A stretch of 23,049 nt of DNA from assembly GCA_026770615.1 (NCBI GenBank), contig MU631341.1, positions 106,413 to 129,461 of the forward strand. The letters run 5' to 3'. The notes under the pieces were generated by a model. That model ran no database searches and was not told the origin of the DNA. It saw only the letters and a list, made by a program, of their open reading frames with translations. This DNA comes from Pavlovales sp. CCMP2436 (Eukaryota; Haptophyta; Pavlovophyceae; Pavlovales). Shown piece by piece: positions 7,999 to 15,764 of the stretch. The translations under genes were made by a program, and so were the position numbers. Each line of letters starts with the position of its first letter. Position 1 is the stretch's first letter.

Positions 7999-8337
7999 AT
8001 GACGAAAGCTAAGCCAAAGCAGGCTATCGTGAAAACTCCAGAGGAGATCGCGGCAGGTGAGAGCGCGATACGCGTCTGGACCTATACGATCAACAACTAC
8101 ACCGAGGAGGAGCTGGCGTTCGTGAAGCTCCTGGTCGAACCTAGCGAGGTCAAGCGCCACGTGTGTGGCATCGAGGTGGGCGAGAACGGCACCCCGCACT
8201 TGCAGGGCGCGATCTCGTGGGCGTGCGCCAAGCGCTTTACGCCGATGAAGAAGCTGTTCCCGCGTGCATGCATCGCGAAAGCTATCATGACAAAGGACTT
8301 CTCGTCTCACCGCGCTTGCGTCGGTCGTGGTTTACCT
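7999..8337 (+). pseudogene. rep: CRESS Rep (HUH endonuclease) N-terminal fragment
   Basis: The frame opens at the ATG at 7999. Rep motif I is seen as VWTYTINNYTEEE (about residues 26-38) and motif II as GTPHLQGAISW, with the metal-binding HLQ. The usual segment KRFTPMKKLFPRACIAKA follows. At the place expected for motif III (Tyr-Cys-x-Lys) the sequence reads ACVGRG, so the catalytic Tyr and Lys are not present. Similarity then stops at about 8337, where a C-rich repeat begins. No Walker A/B of the superfamily 3 helicase occurs anywhere in the element. A full Rep is about 300 residues; only about 113 remain. In a complete virus Rep nicks the origin and starts rolling-circle replication. Confidence 0.85.
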
Positions 8338-9010
8338 GCCTCGCCCCGCAGCCCCGCAGCCCCGGCCCGCGCGGCCCGCACCCCCCCCTCTCCACCCTCG
8401 CCCGCAGCTCGATCGGGCGACTTGTCGCGCTGCGTCGAGAGCTCGATCGCAGCCTCGTCGCGCTTGCGTATGAGCTCGATCACCACCTCGTCGCTCGCGC
8501 TGCGTTGAGACTTCCTTGGCCCTTGGCCCGCGCCTTCATCGGCTCGCCTCGGCCCGCGTCGCGATCGGCCGCACGCCCTCGGACTGACACCCCATCAGCC
8601 CCGGAACCTTCGACCGCTACTTCGGCGACGCGCGCTCGGCGCGCAAAGACATCGCGGCCAAGCTCGACAGCCCGAGTCCTCGGCCCAGCACCCTCGGGCC
8701 CGCGCCTTTTCGAGTTCGGGCCACCCTCCCCGCGCCGCGGTCGCGATCGGCCCCCACAGCCGGTACCACGAGCCGCCGCCAGACGGACGGGCACCCCCCT
8801 CCCCCACGTACTCCTCCTCGACACCCCCTCGAAATCACAGCCCCGCGTCGCGATCCGCCGCGATCGGCCCCCACAACCAGTACCACGAGCCACCAGATCA
8901 CAGCCCCCAATACCCCATCAGCACCCATCAATCACGTTTTTTTCACAGCGATATAAAATCACACCCAGACAAAGGGTGGGCGGGGCGCAGCCCCCATATA
9001 GGCTCTCAAC
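8338..9010. repeat. Dispersed GC-rich repeat, copy 2, abutting the viral element
   Basis: This stretch is C-rich, with phrases shared with 163-440 (8530-8720) and with 906-1290 (8810-9000), including cgaaatcacagccccgcgtc and gatcggcccc.caaccag.accacgagcc. The Rep frame reads on into it for about 55 codons, but the product is Pro/Ser/Arg-rich repeat translation and not Rep. Confidence 0.75.
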
Positions 9011-9429
9011 CCACGATCCCCCCACATAGTCGGACCCCAGACAAAATAATAATCCGTGAACGAGTCCCGGGCCGCAGGCTCCTCCATATATTACAGCGGG
9101 CGGGGCTATGCCGGACCATCCTAAAAAAATCGTTCACCAGCCCCGGGCCGCCAGGCGTTAGGCTCAGGCTCGATTCCAAAATTCTCAAAATTGTGTCCGC
9201 CTGTCGCGCTGGTGGCCGACCGCCATCTTGGCCCCAGCGAGCGGAAGCGCCCTACCCACGGCCGCAGGTCGCGTAGAATGAAGGCCGCCATTGTAAATGC
9301 GATCACTAAATAGTATTTTACCCCACTGCAGGATCCACGGGTAGGTGGAAGGGTCCTCCCAGCGTCTCGCCCCCGACTGAGAGGTGACGGAGAGGTGACC
9401 GGCGTGCGGCGGCCTTGCGGCTAGCGTCG
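9011..9429. other. Intergenic stretch, no recognisable gene
   Basis: No coding frame with a recognisable domain is present. Two weakly similar segments (around 9058-9085 and 9130-9160) share cgtgaac/cgttcac followed by cccgggccgc. Otherwise nothing stands out. Confidence 0.4.
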
Positions 9430-9640
9430 CGACGATAGAGGCGATAGCGTCAGCGGTGACAGCGACCACGGTGCGCGGCGACAACGTTAGCGGCGATGAT
9501 AGCGACAGCGTCGACTGCGGTGTCAGCGTCAGTGACAGCGGCGACAGCGTCTGCGGCGTTAGATAACGTCTGCGGCGACAGCGTCAGCGACAGCGTCCGC
9601 CGGCTGTGGCAGCGGCGACGGCGTCGGCATTTGTAGGGTG
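9430..9640. repeat. Degenerate GCGACAGCGTC minisatellite
   Basis: The sequence is an irregular tandem array of units such as gcgacagcgtc, agcggcgac and gcggcgacagcgtc. The same motif recurs at 11135-11215. Long frames across it are artefacts of the 3-base periodicity. Confidence 0.85.
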
Positions 9641-9649
9641 GGCGGGTGG

Positions 9650-9775
9650 TAGATTGAAGGTGGCGAGCGGACACGGCGTGAAGTTGAGCGTGAGGGCGAC
9701 TCTTGAACTGGGAGCTCACAGTGTAACTGATAATGAGTTATCAAATTTCTCGTAACTCTGATTCTGAGTTAGCCG
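9650..9775. repeat. Dispersed repeat, intact copy
   Basis: The run from tagattgaaggtggcgagcg through gggagctcacagtgtaactg, then ataatgagttatcaaatttc and tcgtaactctgattctgagt, is continuous here. A second copy at 11397-11880 is split by about 360 bases of other sequence. Confidence 0.85.
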
Positions 9776-9889
9776 TTGCCGAGTCCGGGTCACGCCGCTC
9801 CGTCTCGCTAGCCAAACGATAAACCTTATTATTGCTGCGCAATAAACCGGATTATCGCTGAGGCAATCGACCCGTTACTAAACGTTCCT

Positions 9890-10012
9890 TTATATTACTA
9901 ATAGGGATTCAAGCTGGCGTCTGACTGTTCTGAATGTTTTGCTGGTCTGAGCGCTGCGTCGCCCATTGCCTGCTGCGTGCCTTAGTCGGCTGCGCTGGCT
10001 TGGGCGCCACCG
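9890..10012 (-). repeat. SINE-like dispersed repeat, copy 2
   Basis: On the minus strand this reads ggcgcccaagccagcgcagc, cgactaaggcacgcagcagg, caatgggcgacgcagcgctc and so on to gacgccagcttgaatcccta. It runs directly into the assembly gap, so its 5' end is not visible. Confidence 0.8.
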
Positions 10013-10420
10013 NNNNNNNNNNNNNNNNNNNNNNNNNNNNNNNNNNNNNNNNNNNNNNNNNNNNNNNNNNNNNNNNNNNNNNNNNNNNNNNNNNNNNNNN
10101 NNNNNNNNNNNNNNNNNNNNNNNNNNNNNNNNNNNNNNNNNNNNNNNNNNNNNNNNNNNNNNNNNNNNNNNNNNNNNNNNNNNNNNNNNNNNNNNNNNNN
10201 NNNNNNNNNNNNNNNNNNNNNNNNNNNNNNNNNNNNNNNNNNNNNNNNNNNNNNNNNNNNNNNNNNNNNNNNNNNNNNNNNNNNNNNNNNNNNNNNNNNN
10301 NNNNNNNNNNNNNNNNNNNNNNNNNNNNNNNNNNNNNNNNNNNNNNNNNNNNNNNNNNNNNNNNNNNNNNNNNNNNNNNNNNNNNNNNNNNNNNNNNNNN
10401 NNNNNNNNNNNNNNNNNNNN
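10013..10420. other. Assembly gap (408 N)
   Basis: This is a run of unknown bases. Its size may be an estimate. Any open frame spanning it is meaningless. Confidence 1.

Positions 10421-10456
<36 letters not shown>
10421..10456. repeat. Poly-G run of 36 at gap edge
   Basis: An unbroken G36 directly borders the gap. It may be a genuine homopolymer that stopped assembly or a sequencing artefact. Confidence 0.95.
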
Positions 10457-10457
<1 letters not shown>

Positions 10458-10589
10458 ACCTGTGGCAGTTGCTACGAGGTCACCACCAACCTCACCTCTA
10501 CCACCACCGTCCCTGCTGCCAGGACTAACGTCTGACGTCGACCAAGTCAGTGAGTGAACAACACATGTTGAACCATGCTGAGCCGCTAT

Positions 10590-10594
10590 ATGTA

Positions 10595-10628
<34 letters not shown>

Positions 10629-10980
10629 ATTATTGTTGTTGTTGTTGTTGTTGTTTGTGTTTTGTTTTTGTGTGCAGCCGGCAGCCGGCTGCCGGCTGCT
10701 GGCTGCGGGCTGCTGGCTGCGGGCTGCGGGCTGCTGGCTGGGCTGCTGGCTGCTGGCTGCACACCTCTTGCTGGGCGACGGCTGCGCTCACTGCGGCGCG
10801 GCGCGCGCGCTGCGCTGCGTTGCCGCTGCGCGGCGCGGCGTGATGCGTTGCCGGTGCGCGGCGCGCTGCGGCGCGTTGCGCGGCGCGTTGCGCGGCACGC
10901 TGCATTGCCGCTGCGTTGCCGCTGCATTGCCGCTGCGTTGCCGCTGCGTGCGCGGCGAAGTAGCGCGGCGATGCAGCGAG
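10590..10980. repeat. GTT microsatellite and GC-rich simple repeats
   Basis: About 70 bases of GTT repeat (10592-10662) are followed by a ggctgctggctgcgggctgc-type array (10676-10765) and then a gcgcggcgcgttgc/gccgctgcgtt array up to 10970. The Cys-, Val- or Leu-rich frames across the region are repeat translations. Confidence 0.9.
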
Positions 10981-11396
10981 CGTCAGCAGCGATTAGTGAG
11001 CAACTGGCGAGCTTCAGCGGCTGAGACGTCCAGCGAGCGTCGTCCAGCGGGCGTCGTCCAGCGGGCGTCGTCTCAGCGAACGTCGTCTCAGCGAGCGTCG
11101 TCTCAGCGGGTGTCGTCTCAGCGAGCGTCTCAGCGAAGCGGCGACAGCGTTAGCGGCGACAGCGTCAACTGTCAGCGGCGACAGCGGCGACAGCGTCTAC
11201 GATGACAGCGTCGAAGAGCGCGCAGCGAAAAGTGCGCAGCCCCGAGCGGCAGCCCGAGCGCGCAGCCTGAGCGCCATAGCCCCGAGCGCCGTAGCCCTGA
11301 ACGCGCGGCGAATAGCGCGCAGCTAAGAGCGCGCAGCTAAGAGAGCGCAGCGAAGAGCGCGCCGCTCCGAGCTCGGCCCATCTCATTCATCCCTCC
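10981..11396. repeat. Minisatellites (CAGCGAGCGTCGT and GCGACAGCGTC types)
   Basis: A tandem array of about 13-15 bp units (cgtctcagcgagcgt, cgtccagcgggcgt) occupies 11020-11135. It is followed by the gcgacagcg array also seen at 9430-9640, and then by a degenerate gcgcagc..gagcg array to 11360. Confidence 0.85.
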
Positions 11397-11880
11397 TAGA
11401 TTGAAGGTGGCGAGCGGACACGGCGTGGAGTTGAGCGCGAGGGCGACTCTTGAACTGGGAGCTCACAGCGTAACTGTAATAACCTCCTGTGGAAGATGAG
11501 ACAGGAGATCGGCATGTGCGCACTTCGAGGGCACGCCAAGGTCATCATTGCGCGCGCGCGATTGGAGCGCACCGGCACCGGCAACGGCGACGGCACACGA
11601 CGCACTGACAGCGACGACGACGGCAATCCCGACGAGTGGGCTGAGGGCGCGTACCAACTCCGCAGGGAGACACGGTTTGGGATCGGCGCCTAAGTATGCC
11701 GCCTGGGTGACTACATGCCGCCTGGGTGACTGAACGTCGTCGCGCCTACACGCTCGGAGTCGACCACTTCTGAGACAGAATGTCTGCAACCCACTGCCTG
11801 CTGCCCTTTTCTATAGTAAGTAAGTCGTAGTTTAAAAAAATAATGAGTTATCGAGTTTCTCGTAACTCTGATTCTGAGTT
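11397..11880. mobile_element. Dispersed repeat split by a ~360-bp insertion
   Basis: Compared with 9650-9775, this copy is continuous to ...gcgtaactg at 11476, then resumes at taatgagtta (11841). The inserted body (about 11481-11840) ends in A7 and is bounded by the 4-base repeat TAAT (11477-11480 and 11841-11844). The A-rich end suggests a retroposon. No coding domain was recognised inside it. Confidence 0.65.
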
Positions 11881-11954
11881 ATTAGGACAGTCCTTGGAGG
11901 TATTTTGGACCGGGAGGTTTTTGAACTACAGCCTGCGCTAGCGTAGAATGCCCT

Positions 11955-12300
11955 GGTGACGGTGCGGGTTAGGCTGCCATCTGGTGGCAATCGAAGATAC
12001 GTCCAATCTGATGGCCACTGCGCGTCAGGCACCCGTGGTGTGAATCTCCTCCGCGATCGGCGCACGTCTCAGGGTCATCATGCTCGCGCGCGGCCACTCC
12101 GCGCCTGCTCCGCGCCACTTGAGCGAGCGCAGAACGCTGATAGGGGGTTGTGCGGGCCAAGCGGTAATTGGATGGCCATTGACGATGCGGCCGATCTGAT
12201 GGTCACAGCGCGACGCCCACCCGTCGTGCGAACCTTCTCTGCGATCGGCACACGCCCCGAGTCATCGCGCGCGCGCGGCCACTCCGCGCAGTTCCAGTCC
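11955..12300. repeat. Imperfect tandem duplication, ~180 bp unit
   Basis: Two adjacent units (about 11975-12100 and 12165-12285) share the order: ccaatctgatggccac or ccgatctgatggtcac, then gcgcg..cacccgt, then gcgatcggc, and finally gcgcgcggccactccgcg. No protein domain was recognised in any frame. Confidence 0.65.
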
Positions 12301-12318
12301 AACTACCTGCCGAGCAGC

Positions 12319-12350
12319 TGGGTCTAAGTTGCAAGTTGCACTTAGACCCA
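12319..12350. repeat. Palindromic junction at the MULE breakpoint
   Basis: The arms tgggtctaag and cttagaccca (10 bp) flank ttgcaagttgca. On the minus strand the last transposase codons (GGGTCTAAGTGCAA) are followed directly by a near-perfect inverted copy, so coding similarity ends inside a short inverted duplication. Confidence 0.8.
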
Positions 12351-13006
12351 TGCTTGCTCATGCACGATGATTTCCGCACGCCCGTCGACAGCGAGCTCGT
12401 CGCCTTGCTGAACGAGCAGTAGAGGTAGCCCTTGCCGCCGGCTTTGGTCGTGGCCGTCCTGAGCTCGCCGTATTTGACGAGCTTGAAGCCCTTGATCGAC
12501 GCCCACTGTTGCAGCGAAGCTCTTGCATGCTCGAAGGACTCCCACGGACCCTCCGGCAGGTCGGTGGGGCGGTCGATCACATTGCTAAACTGCGCGTTGA
12601 CCGCCTCGTAGGTGCGGCGCACATCCACGGGTTCCTCGGCCGGCGGCGTGCGCTGCGTCTCCGGCGCGAGCGACGTGCGGAGCGGCGACGATCCTGCGGA
12701 CGGCGAGCGGGGGCGGAGCGCCTCGAGGCGCGGCGATCTGAGCGGCGACGCAGCCCGCAGCGGCGACGCAGAAAGCGAGCTGCGTCGCGGCGACGAGCGG
12801 AGTGGCGACACCATCGACGAAGGGAGCGACGAGCGGCCCGGCGACAGCGCCGGCGGCCGCGCCGGCGAAGCCTCGCGCGACAGCGACGAGCGGCGCAGCG
12901 AGAGGGGCGAGAGGGGCGACTCGGCGGCCGGCGCGCTGCGCGCCAGCACCGGCGCGGCCACCGGCGCGCTCCTGCCAAAGAGCCCGCGCCCGAGCCCGGC
13001 GAACAT
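12335..13006 (-). pseudogene. MULE (Mutator-like) transposase N-terminal fragment
   Basis: The frame starts at the ATG at 13006. The first ~125 residues are a Ser/Arg/Pro-rich low-complexity leader (repeats of LSPLSLRRSSLS type). Then comes a segment with the pattern of a FAR1/WRKY-GCM1-type DNA-binding domain: WESFEHARASLQQWASIKGF, then GKGYLYCSFSKA, then a basic stretch ending in CMSKHGSKC, giving the C..C/H..C zinc-ligand spacing. The DDE catalytic core is missing, because similarity ends at the palindrome at 12319-12350. The gene starts just inside the terminal repeat at 13010-13169, as expected for MULEs. It would bind element termini. MULE assignment rests on this domain plus the terminal repeats. 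Confidence 0.6.
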
Positions 13007-13009
13007 CGC

Positions 13010-13169
13010 GCTCGCGTGATCTCTGCACACGCGTGATCTCTGCACACAGTGCCCTGGGCCAACGATCTCCGATTAGTACGCTTTCGCGGAGATCGTCTCG
13101 AATTAGACCGTCTCGGCTAGTTATTCCGAAACCGTCTCGGAATTAGACGGTCTCGCATTACGGAAGCCG
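13010..13169. repeat. MULE terminal repeat next to the transposase fragment
   Basis: Reading outward, the repeat contains gatctctgcacacagtgccc, attagaccgtctcggctagt, the inverted phrase ccgtctcggaattagacgg, and the terminus gcattacggaagccg. The terminus and the gaccgtctcg phrases are shared with the foldback element at 13197-13541 (cattacgggagccg). A diverged copy lies at 1443-1597. The partner terminal repeat of this element is not seen on the far side of the transposase fragment. Confidence 0.75.
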
Positions 13170-13186
13170 CGCGCTGCAGTGGAGCA

Positions 13187-13551
13187 GAGTTGATCCCGGC
13201 TCCCGTAATGCGAGCCCTTCTACTTCAGAGCCCGTCTCGGAATACGGGCTCGAGGCGGGCTCGAGACGGTCTAATTCGGAGTCCGTCTCCGTGCCAGCGT
13301 GTTAGCGAGCCCTTCGCAGGCCTCGCACTTGGCAGCGCTGCGCCCGCACTTGGCAGAGCGCTGCGCAGAGGCCCACGTACGCGAACAGCGCTCTGCCAAG
13401 TGCGGGCGCAGCGCTGCCAAGTGCGAGGCCTGCGAAGGGCTCGCTAACACGCTGGCACGTAGACGGACTCCGAATTAGACCGTCTCGAGCCCGTATTCCG
13501 AGACGGGCTCGGAAGTAGACGGGCTCGCATTACGGGAGCCGGAGTTGATCC
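13187..13551. mobile_element. 345-bp foldback (MULE-type) element with 10-bp TSD
   Basis: The element (13197-13541) consists almost wholly of two inverted arms, 13197-13363 and 13386-13541, around a 22-base spacer. Both ends are CGGCTCCCGTAATGCGAGCC in inverted orientation. It is flanked by the perfect direct repeat GAGTTGATCC (13187-13196 and 13542-13551). Long inverted termini with 9-11 bp duplications are characteristic of Mutator-like elements. The phrases gacggtctaattcggagtcc and agaccgtctcgagcc relate it to the terminal repeat next door. It has no coding capacity, so it is non-autonomous. Confidence 0.9.
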
Positions 13552-13626
13552 CGCTAATAAACAGTCGGCCGCCCGCCTCTGCGGTCGTCTTTCGCCAACG
13601 AGGAGTTGAGTGCTGCAACTTCAGCG

Positions 13627-15241
13627 ATGCGCCTGCTCGCGCTCTGCGCAGCCCTGACGGTGGGGGCCGGGACGTCGTCGTCGCCCACTCTGCGCCCCCT
13701 CCGCGTGGGCATCATCGGCGCCGGCCCCGCGGGCCTCGCGCAGGCGGTTGCGATTCGCAAGCTGGTGGGCGAGGAGAATGTGCGTGTCTCCGTCCTCGAC
13801 CGGTCGGACCAGCTCCGTCCCGCGCTCGGTGGCGGCGTGCAGCTCAACAGCGGTGCCGCGGTCCTGTCGCGTCTCGGGCTGGGCGCCGAGCTGAAGCGCA
13901 TCGGTCAACCGATCCAGCGCGTGCGCGCCCGCACGCTCGAGAGCAACTCGCTGCTCGACCTCGACCTTGCCGGGGCGATTCGCCAACACCCGCAGGCGGC
14001 AGAGAGCGGCATGGTCGACGGCGCGGGGGATCTTCTCGCGTTCACAGTCATGCGCGACGCGCTTCAGGAGCTCCTTGCGGCCCAGCTCCCGCCGGGTACG
14101 CTCACCTTTGGCCGGGTTCTCGAGCGAGTGCGTCCCCTCGCGGGCGGGGGGGTGGTCGCAGACTTCGCGGGCGGGATCACGGAGGAATTCGACTTGCTCA
14201 TCGGCGCGGACGGCGTGCGCTCAGTCGTGCGCGCCGCGCTGGCCGACGCGGCGGTCCTGCCACTGCGTGACCTCGCCGGTCCGCTATACACAGGCATTCG
14301 AATCGCCTGGGGTGTCGCGCCGGCCGGCCTCCGGCCCCCGGGTTCTGAGGGAGAGCTGCACCAATGGTTCGGGCCCGGCGTATACTGCCTCACCGCTACC
14401 TACGGAGGGCGAGACGGACTCAAGTACGACCAGTGCGTGCTCGTGCGTGCGGACGATGCGAGCGTCCGGACGAGTGTCAACGCGGAGTGGTCCGTGTCGG
14501 ATATTCGCGAGTCCATGGTGACCGAGCTGCAACGCGCAGGCATGCCCGCGAACGTGATAGATCTCGCGCGCGCCACCGAGCGCTGCTTTGAGCTCGGCTC
14601 GTACCAGCACCTGCCACTCTGCCCGTGGTGGGGGTTCGATGGCAGGGTCGTGCTCGTCGGCGATGCTGCCCACGCAATGCCGCCTTTCCTTGGGCAGGGC
14701 ACGAACCAGGCGATGCAGGTAAAATTTCTCTATTTGCGCGCGCCAACTCGCGGCCGAAAAGCCCAGCTCTTGGCTCAGTCCGGGTAACTAAGTTATATAC
14801 GTCGATTATATGCAGGACGCCTACACACTTCACATTTTTATTAATGTTAATGTTTTTTACATCTTTACATTTCCGACTGTCCTTCATTTTGATTTTACAG
14901 CATTTTGAATTTTACATTTTGTGTGCGTGTGCGCCTGAGGGCATTCATGAAAATGTAAAATTCTGAGGGCATTTCTTTACCACGCTTTGCAGGACGCCTA
15001 CACACTCGCAGAGGAGCTTGCCGCCTACCAGCAGGGCAAGACAACCCTCGCCGCCGCCGTCGGCAGCTACGCGTCCAAGCGAATCGTCCCCACCTCGCAA
15101 CTCGCGCTCAACAGCCGCATGCTTGGGCTCGTGGAAACGGCCCTCCCCGACTTCGCGCGCGACGCCTTCTTCCGATTCACGTCGTTTACAGGCATCGCGC
15201 GTAAGGTCTTTCTGGATGGTGCCATCCCAAAGATCTTCTGA
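13627..15241 (+). CDS. FAD-dependent monooxygenase-like protein (2 exons)
   Basis: Exons 13627-14718 and 14993-15241 join in phase 0 to give 446 residues, the usual size for this family. The start is the first ATG after an in-frame TTG-led segment and gives MRLLALCAALTVGAG, a likely signal peptide. GAGPAG (31-36) is the Rossmann FAD-binding motif, LLIGADGVRS (190-199) the DG motif, and VVLVGDAAHAMPPFLGQGTNQA (342-363) the GD motif contacting FAD ribose. The splice junction falls in the following helix (MQ|DAYTLAEEL), where homologs read through, so the model is well supported. Class A flavoprotein monooxygenases use NAD(P)H and oxygen to hydroxylate or epoxidise small molecules. The substrate (aromatic, pigment or other) cannot be told from this sequence. 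A foldback transposon ends 76 bp upstream of the ATG. Confidence 0.88.
14719..14992 (+). other. Intron of the monooxygenase gene, with duplicated 3' splice site
   Basis: The donor is CAG|GTAAAA and the acceptor TTTGCAG|GACGCC. Inside the intron the 19-base sequence tgcaggacgcctacacact (14811-14829) repeats the true acceptor plus the first 14 exon bases (14988-15006). The ~95 bases before the inner copy are mixed in composition. The 158 bases between copies are distinctly AT-rich and hold short repeats (atttt/cattttg, tgagggcattc). Using the inner acceptor would add out-of-place residues and reach a stop. Confidence 0.85.
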
Positions 15242-15342
15242 TCGTTCAGTATAACAAAATTCATCATAATTAATTTATACAGTATTTATTTAATTTATTT
15301 AATTAACTATGGTGACAACTATTGATGGCCCGGGAGCATATA
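15242..15342. other. AT-rich 3' flank of the monooxygenase gene
   Basis: AT-rich sequence follows the stop codon and probably includes the 3' UTR and polyadenylation region. No canonical AATAAA was seen. Confidence 0.5.
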
Positions 15343-15453
15343 TGCGCAGCCGACTAAAGCACGCAGCAGGCAATGGGCGACGCAGCGCTCAGACCAGCAC
15401 AATTTTCAGAACAGTCAGACGCCAGCTTGAATCCCTCCTATCAGAAATATAAT
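15343..15453 (+). repeat. SINE-like dispersed repeat, copy 3
   Basis: The copy starts at gcgcagccgactaaagcacg and ends at cagcttgaatccctcctatcagaaatata. It lacks the first ~35 bases seen in copies 4 and 5. Confidence 0.8.
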
Positions 15454-15602
15454 GTACGATCGCGGCACGCGGCCATGCGCAGCTGCTGCTCGCGCGCTTG
15501 AGCGCGCTGGCCCCGATCGCTGCCCAGCGTGGGAACACGACAAACAGCAACCAGCAGATCATCTCCATAACCGCCCTTAGCCGGGCACACTACCGGAGAT
15601 CC

Positions 15603-15731
15603 ATCGGCACGCGCGGTGGCGCCCAAGCAAGCGCAGCCGACTAAGGCACGCAGCAGGCAATGGGCGACGCAGCGCTCAGACCATCACAACATTCAGAACA
15701 GTCACACGCCAGCTTGAATCCCTATCATAAT
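15603..15731 (+). repeat. SINE-like dispersed repeat, copy 4
   Basis: This copy appears full-length relative to copy 5: it begins atcggcacgcgcggtggcgc, continues through cgcagccgactaaggcacgc and ends gcttgaatccctatcataat. The 150 bases separating it from copy 3 (15454-15602) are GC-rich and hold no recognisable gene. Confidence 0.85.
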
Positions 15732-15764
15732 TAGGCTATGGCTCAGGTCACCCCCGGACAGGGG

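Larger units (their letters stand above)
6696..8350. mobile_element. Endogenous CRESS-DNA virus-like element
   Basis: About 1.63 kb (6709-8337) holds a capsid-like ORF (minus), a divergent Rep N-terminus (plus) and a hairpin with the CRESS nonanucleotide in its loop. These three hallmarks are expected of one small circular single-stranded DNA genome. Both ends carry the 13-base direct repeat gcctcgccccgca (6696-6708 and 8338-8350), and C-rich host-type repeat DNA lies directly outside on the right. The segment looks less GC-rich and less repetitive than its surroundings. Rep is truncated, so the element cannot replicate on its own as it stands. The whole is read as an integrated, broken copy; the host of the parent virus is presumably this alga or a relative. 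Confidence 0.85.

Noticed and set aside
10550..11205. Cys-, Val- and Leu-rich or Arg-rich open frames
   Set aside because: They are translations of GTT and GC-rich simple repeats; all frames stay open for compositional reasons.
12509..13062. Arg-rich open frames on both strands of the MULE fragment
   Set aside because: These are shadow frames of the Ser/Arg/Pro-rich transposase leader; only the 12335-13006 minus frame continues into a recognisable domain.
14719..14814. Shorter monooxygenase intron using the inner acceptor at 14814
   Set aside because: Splicing there would read into AT-rich sequence with an early stop and lose the conserved DAYTLAEEL continuation. The outer acceptor at 14992 keeps the family sequence.
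15615..15640. LTR-retrotransposon primer binding site (TGGCGCC) in the SINE-like repeats
   Set aside because: No LTR pair, TG...CA termini or pol domain lies around any copy; the motif is simply part of the short repeat.
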